This document shows, piece after piece, positions 29,999-41,673 of a stretch of 64,000 nt of DNA. A program made the position numbers and the translations under genes. Under the pieces are notes generated by a model. That model worked only from the letters and a program-made list of their open reading frames with translations, was not told the DNA's origin and ran no database searches. The stretch is from assembly GCA_934047225.1 (NCBI GenBank), contig OW203990.1, forward strand, positions 30,545,045 through 30,609,044, written 5' to 3'. Source of the DNA: Ypsolopha sequella (Eukaryota > Arthropoda > Insecta > Lepidoptera > Ypsolophidae). How positions within the stretch are numbered: the stretch's first letter is position 1; each line of letters begins with the position of its first letter.

Positions 29999-32900
29999 CT
30001 ATTGGCGAGGGTGTGATGGGCTTCGCTGGTGTGCCCGAATGTGGCTGACGTAACCAATCTTGGCTTTAAATGTTCGTCCGCATATACCACATTTGAGTAT
30101 TCCGTTCTCGTAGTTGTAGTCAATAGCCACAGGTGGTCGGGCCTTGAGTTGGTCACGCTTGGAGTCGAGATCTGCTCGTCTTTGTGCTTCAAAGCTAAAA
30201 ACATTTGTTTGCACAAGATGTCTCCACTCTGGTCTTTGAGCTGCGTGTTCCTCCCAGGTCTCATGGGGTATATCGCAACTCTTCATATGTCTCTTCAACA
30301 CGTCCTTGAAACGAAGAAACTGGCCTCCCTGTTTGCGCTTGCCTTCTCGGAGCTCCGAGTAGAAGACACGCTTCGCCAGCCTCTCATTAGACATGCGCGA
30401 GACATGGCCACACCAGCGCAGTTGCCGTCGCATGATATAAGATTCAATGCCGCCAACTTTAGCACGGCGCAGCACTTCTGTGTTCCGAATGCGATCAGAC
30501 CATTTTATATTTAAAATTTCACGAAGACATTTGAGATGGAACCTATCTAAAGTACGGATGTGTCTTCGGTATAAGCACCACGTCTCCGCTGAATATAGCA
30601 GGTTTGGCAGAACAATGGCCATGTATACAGCGATCTTAGTTGACCTTTGGATGTCGTGTGAGCGGAACAGTTTTAACTGCAACTTTCCGAAAGCAGCAGA
30701 AGCGGCACCGATACGGCTGTTGATCTCAGCATCTAGATCTCCATTTGCTGACAAGGTACTTCCCAGATATCTGAACTTGTCTACCTGCTTCAGAGTGTCT
30801 CCACCTAAGCGAATATTCAGCGTAGAGCCGGCCAACTGCAATGTGTCTAATGTCATAACTTCAGTTTTCTTCACGTTTATTTTCAACCCATATTTACAGC
30901 ATGCCTCATCTAGCTTGCACATGAGCAGCTGTAGACCCTCTGGGGTATCCGCTACAAAACATAGGTCATCTGCGTACATAATATCTGTGATGACATCGTG
31001 AGAGACCTTACTGTTGGCCTTAAGTCTGGCAAGGTTAAATAGCTTCCCGTCCATCCGAAAGCGAATATGGATGCCTTCTGATGTTCCTTGTAAGGTTTCT
31101 CGAACCACCACGGCAAAGTATAGAGCGAACAGAGTGGGTGCCAAGACACAACCTTGTTTGACTCCACAGGTAACGGAGAAATAATCTGTCTGCTCGCCAT
31201 TAGCTGTCACACAGCACGCCATGTTGTCGTGTAGAAGTCGGATAAGCCTTATAAACTTATCTGGGCAGCCATACTTTTCCAGGATTAACCATAGGGCTTC
31301 ACGAGGAACACTATCGAATGCTTTTTCTAGATCTACGAAACAAAGGTGGAGCGGTTGGCCTTGCTCTTTATTCTTTTCTTGTAGTTGACGTAGACTAAAG
31401 ATCGCTTCACAGGTTCCTCTTTCCGGTCTAAAGCCAAACTGGCTCTCTGGCAGCAGTGCTTCGGAGGTGGGAATAAGTCGATTTAGGAGAACTCTAGCGA
31501 ATATTTTTCCAGGAACGCAGAGCATTGAGATACCCCGGTAGAAATTGCAGTCTGAACGGTCGCCTTTTTTTTTATATAAAGGACAAATGCACGAGATTTT
31601 AAAGTTATTTGGTACACGTTCCTCGTCCCACATTCGCAAAAACAATTTCCATAAGGTGTTGTGCAGCTCCTCTCCTCCATACTTCAGAAGTTCTCCCGAG
31701 ATGTTGTCAATACCAACCGCTTTGTTGTTTGGTTGCTGTTTTATAGCTGCGACAACTTCCTCCAGAGTGAGTGGTACACACAAATCCATTGTCTCAGGAA
31801 GTTTTGGAAGCGCTCTAATGTGCTGTAGATCAGCTGATCGATCTACGTTTAACAGCTGGTTGAAATGCTGTGCCCAACGATTCAGTGCATCTTCCTTAGA
31901 AGATAGTCGTTGAGTGCCGTCCATAGATTTAAGCGGCACACTAACACGGCGTACGCTCCCAATAAGCTTCCTTACTTCACTATAGAACAAACCCAGCTGG
32001 TTTGACTGAGAAAGCCAGTTGATGTAATCTGCTTTCCGTTTCCACCACTGATCCTTAACTTCCCTTGTAAGGGTCCGCAGCGCTATACTGCTTTTCTTTA
32101 TCTCCTCCAATGCCTCTTGAGATTGCCGTCCTCGACACTGACGTCGCAGTAGGGCTCGGTGCTTATTAATTGCTTCGTTCAACGACTTATCGTTTTCATC
32201 AAACCAGTCTTCGTTAGTTCGGATCGATTTCCCTAACGTGTGTTTGGCTGAGTCAATTATTTGCGAACAAAGGAGATCCCATGTCGCCTGTAAATCACCG
32301 TTTGTGTCAATAGTCGAGGTTGCGCTGTTTAAAACTTGACAATAGTTTTGACGAATTTCCAAGCTGGCAAGTTTTCCAACGTTGAGTCGCGTCTGCTTAA
32401 CTTTGTTGGATCTAATTGGAGGGCGAAGTTGCAGTAACATTTTAGTGACCACTAATTTGTGGTCCGTCCAACATTCGGCTCCGCGCATGACTCTTGTGAC
32501 GAGTACTTGGGATATATCAGTTTGTCTAACGATGGCGAAGTCGATCAGGTGCCAATGTTTCGACCTCGGGTGCATCCATGTGACCTTGTGTTTTATGGGT
32601 AATCTGAAGTACGTATTGGTTATAGCCAGACCAAATTGCGAGCAAAGGCTCAGTAACATTTGGCCGTTACTGTTCATGTTACCAATTCCGTGTCGACCTA
32701 AAACATTAGGCCACGCTTCGTGTTCTCGTCCGACTCTTGCGTTAAAATCCCCCAGCAGAAGGATCTTCTCCACCGGACGAATCTTGGCTAAGGTGTTTGC
32801 AAGCTCTTCGTAGAAGCGGTCCTTTACGTCGTTGTCATTTGTCATGGTTGGCGCATACACGCTTATTAGATTTAGAAACCTATTATTCTCCATGTGGAGG

Positions 32901-33208
32901 CGTAAGGTGATAACACGATCAGAGATGTATACTGGACACTCTGCCAGTTTCCCAACCAGAGAGTTTTTGATCGCAAACCCAACTCCTGAGCGTCTTGGCT
33001 CGGAGGCGGGCGTCCCCTTCCAGTAGAAGGTGTATTCGCCACCGTGTTCCACTATCTCTCCTTCGTCAGCCAGGTGTGTCTCGCTGAGCGCTGCTATATC
33101 CACATTGTAGCGACGAAGCTCACGGGCCACGATTGCGGATTTCCTTTCAGGACACAGGTTTGTGCTGCGATCAAGCAGTGTTCGTACGTTCCATGTAGCG
33201 AAGGTCAT
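29999..33208 (-). CDS. LINE ORF: AP-endonuclease, reverse transcriptase, C2H2 finger
   Basis: An intact 1069-residue protein. The N-terminal ~240 residues are an AP-type endonuclease ([37 protein letters not shown]), which should nick target DNA. The RT follows: [50 protein letters not shown], and the catalytic YADD at 745-748. The thumb region has [12 protein letters not shown] and [10 protein letters not shown]. The end, near residues 1036-1062, is a zinc finger, C-x2-C-x12-H-x3-H (CGICGRTF...HIRAH). There is no RNase H. ATG 33208 begins directly at the endonuclease, as expected for a complete ORF. The exact clade is not assigned. Confidence 0.9.
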   Translation of the reverse strand: MTFATWNVRTLLDRSTNLCPERKSAIVARELRRYNVDIAALSETHLADEGEIVEHGGEYTFYWKGTPASEPRRSGVGFAIKNSLVGKLAECPVYISDRVITLRLHMENNRFLNLISVYAPTMTNDNDVKDRFYEELANTLAKIRPVEKILLLGDFNARVGREHEAWPNVLGRHGIGNMNSNGQMLLSLCSQFGLAITNTYFRLPIKHKVTWMHPRSKHWHLIDFAIVRQTDISQVLVTRVMRGAECWTDHKLVVTKMLLQLRPPIRSNKVKQTRLNVGKLASLEIRQNYCQVLNSATSTIDTNGDLQATWDLLCSQIIDSAKHTLGKSIRTNEDWFDENDKSLNEAINKHRALLRRQCRGRQSQEALEEIKKSSIALRTLTREVKDQWWKRKADYINWLSQSNQLGLFYSEVRKLIGSVRRVSVPLKSMDGTQRLSSKEDALNRWAQHFNQLLNVDRSADLQHIRALPKLPETMDLCVPLTLEEVVAAIKQQPNNKAVGIDNISGELLKYGGEELHNTLWKLFLRMWDEERVPNNFKISCICPLYKKKGDRSDCNFYRGISMLCVPGKIFARVLLNRLIPTSEALLPESQFGFRPERGTCEAIFSLRQLQEKNKEQGQPLHLCFVDLEKAFDSVPREALWLILEKYGCPDKFIRLIRLLHDNMACCVTANGEQTDYFSVTCGVKQGCVLAPTLFALYFAVVVRETLQGTSEGIHIRFRMDGKLFNLARLKANSKVSHDVITDIMYADDLCFVADTPEGLQLLMCKLDEACCKYGLKINVKKTEVMTLDTLQLAGSTLNIRLGGDTLKQVDKFRYLGSTLSANGDLDAEINSRIGAASAAFGKLQLKLFRSHDIQRSTKIAVYMAIVLPNLLYSAETWCLYRRHIRTLDRFHLKCLREILNIKWSDRIRNTEVLRRAKVGGIESYIMRRQLRWCGHVSRMSNERLAKRVFYSELREGKRKQGGQFLRFKDVLKRHMKSCDIPHETWEEHAAQRPEWRHLVQTNVFSFEAQRRADLDSKRDQLKARPPVAIDYNYENGILKCGICGRTFKAKIGYVSHIRAHQRSPSHPRQ

Positions 33209-34071
33209 TTTTAAAGATTTCGAGTAAATTTTCTTATTATTTCGACCACAATTGGAGGGATGCTTAGGCAGCCGTGGTTACTGCCTCCCTGTTGTTTTAA
33301 GGTAAGCAATTTTTAGGACACCTTTTCTAGTCCTGTCCCCATGTGGGGCAAGCAGTGCTTCCCTGAATAGGGCTGCTTGGTCACCCAGAGTGCTGCCGAG
33401 CTTACGCTGTTACCTCAATCAGCGCAAAAGCGACCACTCTCTCCGAGCCGCCTACGTGCAAACCTTAACCAAAGCACGGTGTGCATCACAACCGTACCTC
33501 TCTGTCTCAGCTCATCGCCGCAGGGCTTTTTCTTAATTCGGGTCCATTTTCCAGAAGCAGTCCGTTGCGCAGATCATATTATAGTGCACAAGTGGGCGCG
33601 CGACCACAGGTGCACTCTCTCGTCCTCCCTCTTCTGAACCCGATGGAACGGAGACCGCTACGACCAGAGAAGAGTTTGGGTGCAGTGTCTGGCCGACAGC
33701 TGCTGAAGACCTCTGCTGTCGCCCTTGGCCTTCCACCATGCCTTTGCTATCCCGCCGATTCCACCAATATCCGTCGCTTATCAGCCATGATTTGCCTTTG
33801 TCACCGAGATAGTCTTCATGCACTGAGCGGGAGATGTCCGCGTATAGGCCTGTCCGCCTTAGTGTGCAGGCCCCCCTCATCCAGGTTTAGCCCACGAGCC
33901 GACGTGGTTTACCGTGGTGTGGCCGCTGCGTGCACAACAGCTTCTTGGAGCCACTGGTGAGAGATTTGCGAGACGTCTGTGGACCAGTATGATTCCTCCA
34001 CCCTCCAGTAGGAGAGTCGGCTGAAGGGACCTGAAAGGTACTACCACTAGGCGCCCCACTACACCACAAAG
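33209..34071 (-). other. 5' UTR of the 4.1-kb LINE
   Basis: GC-richer than the flanks, with small frames but none resembling an ORF1 protein. It is presumed to carry the internal promoter. A 5' self-cleaving ribozyme is possible for LINEs but cannot be folded by eye. Confidence 0.55.
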
Positions 34072-34646
34072 CATCTACTATATAAAACAATGTTTTATAA
34101 ACTCCACCAAGTGCCAACAATCACTAGCATCTACTATATAAAACAATGTTTTATAAACTCCACCAAGTGCCAACAATCACTAGCATCTACTATATAAAAC
34201 AATGTTTTATAAACTTCACCAAGTGCCAACAATCACTAGCATCTACTATATAAAACAATGTTTTATAAACTCCACCAAGTGCCAACAATCACTAGCATCT
34301 ACTATATAAAACAATGTTTTATAAACTTCACCAAGTGCCAACAATCACTAGCATCTACTATATAAAACAATGTTTTATAAACTTCACCAAGTGCCAACAA
34401 TCACTAGCATCTACTATATAAAACAATGTTTTATAAACTCCACCAAGTGCCAACAATCACTAGCATCTACTATATAAAACAATGTTTTATAAACTCCACC
34501 AAGTGCCAACAATCACTAGCATCTACTATATAAAACAATGTTTTATAAACTTCACCAAGTGCCAACAATCACTAGCATCTACTATATAAAACAATGTTTT
34601 ATAAACTCCACCAAGTGCCAACAATCACTAGCATCTACTATATAAA
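34072..34646. repeat. 56-bp tandem array, right block (~10 copies)
   Basis: Continuation of the array at 28796-29964, with the same unit, phase and T/C variants. It ends at CTACTATATAAAAAAATTTGG. Confidence 0.97.
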
Positions 34647-35081
34647 AAAATTTGGACTAGGTACTCGGGTAAAATATTTGTTTTAAATATATTATAAGAC
34701 ACTTTAGGGCTTGAAATGAGGTATTTGTTATTGAATTCAAATGAGTACAACATATTTGAAATTACTGATATGGGCAAAAATATAAAAAATTATATGACTT
34801 ATACATTTTTATTTTATGTGAACAACATACCTTGTTCTTCATTATCCATGATAAAGTTTCTCACAAAAACACTTTAAACTTTTACAAAAATACAACAAAT
34901 AGTTGCTTTAAAGACAGCCCTCAGTATAATATAGTACCTACTCTGTGAGACAGCCGGAAACAATGACGTGTGAGTTAAGCGAATGCTATAGAAATAGAAA
35001 TTGTTTATTTGCAAAAAACTTATCATAATACATTAGGTGCTATGTACAGACTGTCGGTGTTGTTGACATTAAGCGAGGCTC
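34647..35081. other. AT-rich non-coding stretch between two arrays
   Basis: About 435 bp with no gene or repeat recognised. It separates the 56-bp and 58-bp arrays. Confidence 0.6.
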
Positions 35082-35960
35082 GTATTGCAAACATTATGAA
35101 GTCACATCTATCCACCTGCTCCGAGAGCCCAGCTAGGTCGTATTGCAAACATTATGAAGTCACATCTATCTACCTGCTCCGAGAGCCCAGCTAGGTCGTA
35201 TTGCAAACATTATGAAGTCACATCTATCTACCTGCTCCGAGAGCCAAGCTAGGTCGTATTGCAAACATTATGAAGTCACATCTATCTACCTGCTCCGAGA
35301 GCCAAGCTAGGTCGTATTGCAAACATTATGAAGTCACATCTATCTACCTGCTCCGAGAGCCAAGCTAGGTCGTATTGCAAACATTATGAAGTCACATATA
35401 TCTACCTGCTCCGAGAGCCAAGCTAGGTCGTATTGCAAACATTATGAAGTCACATCTATATACCTGCTCCGAGAGCCAAGCTAGGTCGTATTGCAAACAT
35501 AATGAAGTCACATCTATCTACCTGCTCCGAGAGCCAAGCTAGGTCGTATTGCAAACATTATGAAGTCACATCTATCTACCTGCTCCGAGAGCCAAGCTAG
35601 GTCGTATTGCAAACATTATGAAGTCACATCTATCTACCTGCTCCGAGAGCCCAGCTAGGTCGTATTGCAAACATTATGAAGTCACATCTATCTACCTGCT
35701 CCGAGAGCCCAGCTAGGTCGTATTGCAAACATTATGAAGTCACATCTATCTACCTGCTCCGAGAGCCAAGCTAGGTCATATTGCAAACATTATGAAGTCA
35801 CATCTATCTACCTGCTCCGAGCCCAGCTAGGTCGTATTGCAAACATTATGAAGTCACATCTATCTACCTGCTCCGAGAGCCAAGCTAGGTCGTATTGCAA
35901 ACATTATGAAGTCACATCTATCTACCTGCTCCGAGAGCCAAGCTAGGTCGTATTGCAAAC
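35082..35960. repeat. 58-bp tandem array, left block (~15 copies)
   Basis: The unit contains GTATTGCAAACATTATGAAG, CACATCTATCTACCTGCTCC and GAGAGCC(C/A)AGCTAG. A C/A variant alternates among copies, and one copy lacks a few bases near 35820. It is interrupted after GCAAAC by a LINE and resumes at 38703. Confidence 0.97.
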
Positions 35961-38642
35961 GTGCTGCTGTTAGCGCGCCCTCACTTCACACTGGAGAGAG
36001 TACAGCTGTTTGAACCTAACACGGACTGCTATGAGATACTGTGGGCTAGATTTAAGATCGACGGACAATATGTTTACGTGGCTGTTGTGTATATACGTCC
36101 AAATTCTAAACACGAATCATACTTGGATTTGTTTGAAAACATTGAAAGTGCATGTACAAACCGTGACACGTCAAAATTTTTAGTATTAGGAGACTTAAAC
36201 TTAAATAGTGCAAGCGTAGAAACCTTAAACTATTATAAATGTTTTATGTCGATGTGTAACTTGTGTGAGTATAACAGTGTGACTAATATGCGAGACGGTG
36301 TGCTAGACGTGGTGCTCACGAGCCCGGAGCGGAGTAGCACGGTGAGCGTACGGCGAGTGGGCGCCGGGGAGGAGCTCACCAAGGTAGACGAGTACCACCC
36401 GCCCCTGCTTGTACATGTCGGGTACACACTCTTCAAACAGGTAACATTCTCAGATCCGTCGAATATAGACCGCTCGAAAGATTGGAATTTTGCCATAGCT
36501 GATTTTCTTGAGCTTTATAAATTAATTAATAATATTGATTGGACAGATTTATACAAAATTACAGATGTGAACACGGCTTTACAATACTTTAACAATAATA
36601 TTTATGAAATATTTGATCACTGTATTCCCAAAAAAATACGGAAGCCTTCGTGCAGTCGTACTTATTCTGTCTTCTATACGAAAGCAATAATCCGTGACAT
36701 AGAATCAAAAGCAAAATATCATCGCATTTGGAAAAAGACAGGATGTGCAATAGCACACTCAGAATTTAAACGCTTGCGTACTCAAGTAAAATGTAATATA
36801 GAAAAAGCCCATACAATGTATTGCAAAAGTATTTCGGAAAATTTGAGCAACGAACCATCTCAGTTCTGGAAATATGTGAATTCCCTACGTAATCGTGGTG
36901 GTATAGAAACTAAGGTCACTCTTGGGGAAGTTGAGTACAGCGGTCCTGGAGCCGCGTCCGCGTTTGCCGAGCATTTTCAGTCGGTGTTCCTGGGCGAGTC
37001 GCCCGCGCTCGACCCGCGCGCCGCTAGTGTCGGCACAGCGCCTGACTCGCGACTCGTGGACGTGCCGAGCGTCACCCTCGCTGACGTTCGGCGTGCTGTG
37101 CGGAAACTTAAAGGTCAAACGTCACCCGGCCCGGACGCGATTCCAGCATACGTAATAAAAGGTTGTATCGATAGTTTAGCTGAGACGATAACATTTATAT
37201 TTAATTTAATTATCGCTACCGGCAATTATCCAAAAACGTGGAAAGAATCGAGAGTATCTCCCATACCCAAAAAAGGGTCCAAAATTATGGTTGAGAACTA
37301 CCGACCCGTGGCTATGCTGTGTGCAATGGCGAAGGTGTTCGAGATGGTTCTCTACGACCGTCTTCTGCCTCAGTGTCTACCTCACATCACCAGCGCTCAA
37401 CATGCGTTCTTGCCACGACGGTCAGTGGCCACAAATTTGGTTACGATGGTCGACTATCTATCAAAGGAGATCGACGCCAAACCAGGTAACCAGGTAGACG
37501 TTATTTACCTGGATTTCCATAAGGCGTTTGACAGAGTGGACAATGACATACTCTTACTAAAACTTGGACAGATGGGTTTTGTGCCCAGACTATTGAAACT
37601 TTTTTCTAATTTCCTTCGCGACAGAGTACAATTTGTAAAATACGGCCCATACATTTCAGATGCATATCAAACGCGTTCTGGAATCAGTCAGGGGTCGAAC
37701 CTGGGACCTTTCTTGTTTCTGCTTTTAATTAACGATCTTCCTAGTGTCGTCAATAACTCGAGAGTGCTGTTGTTCGCTGATGATGTGAAACTGATTAAGG
37801 TAATTGAATCCTTGGACGACAGCCTAAAATTACAGCAAGATATCGACGCTGTACTTCGGTGGAGTGTTGATAACAGGCTGTACTTCAACTTCAATAAGTG
37901 CGAAATGATGAGTTTCTCTCGTTCACCTGCGCCATTGCAACACCAATACATAGTAGGGGCCGACCCCATCGCACGAGTCACGCAGGTGCGCGATCTCGGT
38001 GTAGTCTTTGACCAACAACTGACCTTCCGTCAGCACGTAGAGAAGGTGACGAAAGCTGCCTTCCAGCGATTAGGATTTGTGCTACGTAATTCTACACCCC
38101 TCACCGCCGTGGCCACCCGGGTGCTGTATGCAGCTCTAGTTCGTAGTATTGTAGAAACGAATGCAGTGGTCTGGTGTCCACATGAAGATAAATATATCCT
38201 CATGTTGGAACAAGTCCAAAAATGTTTTTTAAGATATGTGTATAAGAAGAATCATAAATACTATCCTTTTATGTACCCAACTCGATTTCTTGAAGGTCAT
38301 TTGGGCTATGAGTCAATTGAGCTCAGAAGAAACTTAGCTTTGGCAAAATTTATACTTGGCGTTATTCGAAATAAGATCGACTGTGTGGATCTTGTTGAGA
38401 AAATTCTAAAACTGTTTGTGCCCGATAGGTACCTCAGGGGGCGCAGTCATACGTTGTTCGCGGCGCCATTTTCGCGCACTAACCTTTATCGGTACTCGCC
38501 CGTCGCGCGAGCACTCGACATATTCTGCTCCCTGCTCGCTGAAGCACCAGAGTGTGATATTTTTGTGGATCGTATTAGTTATCTGATAGATGTTTGTAAG
38601 AGAATGTTAGAGAGAAGTATGAAAGTAAGTGCTTTAATTTAA
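35961..38642 (+). CDS. LINE ORF2 (endonuclease, truncated; reverse transcriptase)
   Basis: About 893 codons are open, but the first codon is GTG at the array junction, so no natural start exists and the N-terminus is missing. The remaining endonuclease has VVYIRPNS, GDLNLNS (77-83) and EYHPPLL. RT motifs: SPGPDAIPAYVIK, NYRPVAML, YLDFHKAFDRVDNDIL, GISQGSNLGPFLFLLLIND and the catalytic FADD at 605-608 (F for the usual Y). The C-terminus has FVPDRYLRGRSHTLF. It is a jockey/CR1-like LINE. A related 3' end occurs at 53332-53769 and a related 5' piece at 49217-50205. Confidence 0.85.
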   Translation: MLLLARPHFTLERVQLFEPNTDCYEILWARFKIDGQYVYVAVVYIRPNSKHESYLDLFENIESACTNRDTSKFLVLGDLNLNSASVETLNYYKCFMSMCNLCEYNSVTNMRDGVLDVVLTSPERSSTVSVRRVGAGEELTKVDEYHPPLLVHVGYTLFKQVTFSDPSNIDRSKDWNFAIADFLELYKLINNIDWTDLYKITDVNTALQYFNNNIYEIFDHCIPKKIRKPSCSRTYSVFYTKAIIRDIESKAKYHRIWKKTGCAIAHSEFKRLRTQVKCNIEKAHTMYCKSISENLSNEPSQFWKYVNSLRNRGGIETKVTLGEVEYSGPGAASAFAEHFQSVFLGESPALDPRAASVGTAPDSRLVDVPSVTLADVRRAVRKLKGQTSPGPDAIPAYVIKGCIDSLAETITFIFNLIIATGNYPKTWKESRVSPIPKKGSKIMVENYRPVAMLCAMAKVFEMVLYDRLLPQCLPHITSAQHAFLPRRSVATNLVTMVDYLSKEIDAKPGNQVDVIYLDFHKAFDRVDNDILLLKLGQMGFVPRLLKLFSNFLRDRVQFVKYGPYISDAYQTRSGISQGSNLGPFLFLLLINDLPSVVNNSRVLLFADDVKLIKVIESLDDSLKLQQDIDAVLRWSVDNRLYFNFNKCEMMSFSRSPAPLQHQYIVGADPIARVTQVRDLGVVFDQQLTFRQHVEKVTKAAFQRLGFVLRNSTPLTAVATRVLYAALVRSIVETNAVVWCPHEDKYILMLEQVQKCFLRYVYKKNHKYYPFMYPTRFLEGHLGYESIELRRNLALAKFILGVIRNKIDCVDLVEKILKLFVPDRYLRGRSHTLFAAPFSRTNLYRYSPVARALDIFCSLLAEAPECDIFVDRISYLIDVCKRMLERSMKVSALI

Positions 38643-38702
38643 GAACTATATTATTGTAATGATTTAGATTTATCTGTTATGTTACAATTTTGAATGAATA
38701 AA
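35961..38702 (+). mobile_element. 5'-truncated LINE inside the 58-bp array
   Basis: The array stops exactly after GCAAAC and restarts exactly with ATTATGAAG, so the repeat unit is split with no duplicated target bases. The insert is a LINE that lacks the start of its endonuclease and ends with a short AATGAATAA-type tail. Endonuclease-free insertion at a break, or array growth around an older insertion, would both fit. Confidence 0.85.
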
Positions 38703-39770
38703 TTATGAAGTCACATCTATCTACCTGCTCCGAGAGCCCAGCTAGGTCGTATTGCAAACATTATGAAGTCACATCTATCTAGCTGCTCCGAGAGCCAAGC
38801 TAGGTCGTATTGCAAACATTATGAAGTCACATCTATCTACCTGCTCCGAGAGCCCAGCTAGGTCGTATTGCAAACATTATGAAGTCACATCTATCTACCT
38901 GCTCCGAGAGCCAAGGTCGTATTGCAAACATTATGAAGTCACATCTATCTACCTGCTCCGAGAGCCCAGCTAGGTCGTATTGCAAACATTATGAAGTCAC
39001 ATCTATCTACCTGCTCCGAGAGCCAAGCTAGGTCGTATTGCAAACATTATGAAGTCACATCTATCTACCTGCTCCGAGAGCCAAGCTAGGTCGTATTGCA
39101 AACATTATGAAATCACATCTATCTACCTGCTCCGAGAGCCCAGCTAGGTCGTATTGCAAACATTATGAAGTCACATCTATCTACCTGCTCCGAGAGCCCA
39201 GCTAGGTCGTATTGCAAACATTATGAAATCACATCTATCTACCTGCTCCGAGAGCCCAGCTAGGTCGTATTGCAAACATTATGAAGTCACATCTATCTAC
39301 CTGCTCCGAGAGCCCAGCTAGGTCGTATCGCAAACATTATGAAGTCACATCTATCTACCTGCTCCGAGAGCCCAGCTAGGTCGTATTGCAAACATTATGA
39401 AGTCACATCTATCTACCTGCTCCGAGAGCCCAGCTAGGTCGTATTGCAAACATTATGAAATCACATCTATCTACCTGCTCCGAGAGCCCAGCTAGGTCGT
39501 ATTGCAAACATTATGAAGTCACATCTATCTACCTGCTCCGAGAGCCCAGCTAGGTCGTATTGCAAACATTATGAAGTCACATCTATCTACCTGCTCCGAG
39601 AGCCCAGCTAGGTCGTATTGCAAACATTATGAAGTCACATCTATCTACCTGCTCCGAGAGCCCAGCTAGGTCGTATTGCAAACATTATGAAGTCACATCT
39701 ATCTACCTGCTCCGAGAGCCCAGCTAGGTCGTATTGCAAACATTATGAAGTCACATCTATCTACACATAT
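38703..39770. repeat. 58-bp tandem array, right block (~18 copies)
   Basis: Same unit as 35082-35960. Some copies carry GAAATC instead of GAAGTC, and one copy near 38910 lacks four bases. It decays into irregular CTATC repeats at about 39760-39790. Confidence 0.97.
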
Positions 39771-40182
39771 CTATCACATCTAGCTACCTGCTTTGAAATG
39801 AAATCGTAATCTTTATTGTTATAAATTTTTACTTTAGTTAGAATCAGCCTCACAGTTTGTAAAATAATCTAGGAATCGGAACACTTTCTTTGGTAAATAA
39901 TTGGACTTAAATCAAGAAGACTATAAAAATTTTAAAAATAATCTAAATGCGACTTTCTACAACACCGAACTAAGAACTTATTACGTCACATAAGTTTTTA
40001 TATACTCGAATTATTGTTATATACCAGAATAATAATTTTACATATTTTATATACCACCGAAAGCAATGATCGGCTTAGCCGACTAGTCGGCCTTTTTTCA
40101 ACCGACTAGTCAATCAGCTAGTCGGCCAAAGTCATAGTCGGCACATCTCTAATATATATCAATCACTATTCACAGCTCTCAT
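39771..40182. other. Non-coding stretch between arrays
   Basis: No gene is recognised. A cluster of CGACTAGTCGG palindromic motifs lies at about 40070-40145 (several partial copies of GACTAGTC). Confidence 0.55.
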
Positions 40183-41368
40183 ATAGGTGCCATCGAACCA
40201 TCGATGGCTCCACTACATATAGGTGCCATCAAACGATCGATGGCTCCACTACATATAGGTGCCATCAAACGATCGATGGCTCCACTACATATAGGTGCCA
40301 TCAAACGATCGATGGCTCCACTACATATAGGTGCCATCAAACGATCGATGGCTCCACTACATATAGGTGCCATCAAACGATCGATGGCTCCACTACATAT
40401 AGGTGCCATCAAACGATCGATGGCTCCACTACATATAGGTGCCATCGAACGATCGATGGCTCCACTACATGTAGGTGCCATCAAACGATCGATGGCTCCA
40501 CTACATATAGGTGCCATCGAACGATCGATGGCTCCACTACATATAGGTGCCATCGAACGATCGATGGCTCCACTACATATAGGTGCCATCAAACGATCGA
40601 TGGCTCCACTACATATAGGTGCCATCGAACGATCGATGGCTCCACTACATATAGGTGCCATCGAACGATCGATGGCTCCACTACATATAGGTGCCATCAA
40701 ACGATCGATGGCTCCACTACATATAGGTGCCATCAAACGATCGATGGCTCCACTACATATAGGTGCCATCAAACGATCGATGGCTCCACTACATATAGGT
40801 GCCATCAAACGATCGATGGCTCCACTACATATAGGTGCCATCAAACGATCGATGGCTCCACTACATATAGGTGCCATCAAACGATCGATGGCTCCACTAC
40901 ATATAGGTGCCATCAAACGATCGATGGCTCCACTACATATAGGTGCCATCAAACGATCGATGGCTCCACTACATATAGGTGCCATCGAACGATCGATGGC
41001 TCCACTACATATAGGTGCCATCAAACGATCGATGGCTCCACTACATATAGGTGCCATCAAACGATCGATGGCTCCACTACATATAGGTGCCATCGAACGA
41101 TCGATGGCTCCACTACATATAGGTGCCATCAAACGATCGATGGCTCCACTACATATAGGTGCCATCAAACGATCGATGGCTCCACTACATATAGGTGCCA
41201 TCAAACGATCGATGGCTCCACTACATATAGGTGCCATCGAACGATCGATGGCTCCACTACATATAGGTGCCATCAAACGATCGATGGCTCCACTACATAT
41301 AGGTGCCATCAAACGATCGATGGCTCCACTACATATAGGTGCCATCAAACGATCGATGGCTCCACTAC
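40183..41368. repeat. 36-bp tandem array (~33 copies), quasi-palindromic unit
   Basis: The unit is ATGGCTCCACTACATATAGG then TGCCATCAAACGATCG. GATGGC-t-CC and GG-t-GCCATC within each unit are inverted, so every copy can fold back. Because 36 is a multiple of three and the unit lacks stops, both strands stay open for ~1.17 kb; this is not evidence of a gene. One A/G site (CATCAAACG or CATCGAACG) varies irregularly. Confidence 0.97.
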
Positions 41369-41542
41369 AGTCAACGTTTTGTTGAGAGATGAATGACAGT
41401 GAATAGTTAGAGACAAGGTTCTCTATTGGAAAGAGGCACGATTCAATTAATGTTTTTCACGTAAAATAAAACGAATTAGGTATCTTAATGTAAGTAATAT
41501 TAATGAATGATTGGTAGCTAGATGTACATAGTCGAGGCACGT

Positions 41543-41641
41543 TCAGACGCGCCACAACTTGAGCAGTCCGTCCTCGCTGTAGGTGGCGAGCAGGTTCTGG
41601 TGGGGGTGGTGCGTCGCGCCGATCACCGCCTTCTCGTGTAC
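41543..41641 (-). CDS. smu1: smu1 exon 6 (terminal coding exon)
   Basis: Encodes 32 residues starting [15 protein letters not shown] and ending LLKLWRV plus TGA (41543-41545). This is the last WD40 blade. The acceptor is a GTGTGTGTGCAG tract. It starts in phase 0 after exon 5. Confidence 0.93.
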   Translation of the reverse strand, partial: VHEKAVIGATHHPHQNLLATYSEDGLLKLWRV

Positions 41642-41642
41642 C

Positions 41643-41673
<31 letters not shown>

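Larger units (their letters stand above)
29965..34071 (-). mobile_element. Full-length LINE (APE endonuclease, C-terminal zinc finger) inside the 56-bp array
   Basis: A 4.1-kb minus-strand element cleanly interrupts the array. The array sequence AGCATCT is present at both junctions (29958-29964 and ending near 34077), consistent with a target duplication of about 6-7 bp. In element sense there is a ~0.86-kb 5' UTR, one long ORF and a 3' UTR of only ~34 bp ending GGCTTGGAGACCATC. There is no poly-A or microsatellite tail. Confidence 0.88.

Noticed and set aside
29866..30048. Short frame across the array/LINE junction
   Set aside because: It joins satellite to LINE 3' end and has no biological unity.
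33377..34120. Frames of 65-159 residues around the LINE 5' end
   Set aside because: Overlapping on both strands, no conserved pattern; best explained as LINE 5' UTR.
35961..35963. GTG as a start codon for the LINE protein at 35961
   Set aside because: It is the first codon after the array junction; the element is 5'-truncated, so no true start is present.
40179..41385. Two ~390-residue frames on opposite strands
   Set aside because: They exist only because the 36-bp unit is a multiple of three and has no stop codon. They are pure repeat translation with no start, domain or signal.
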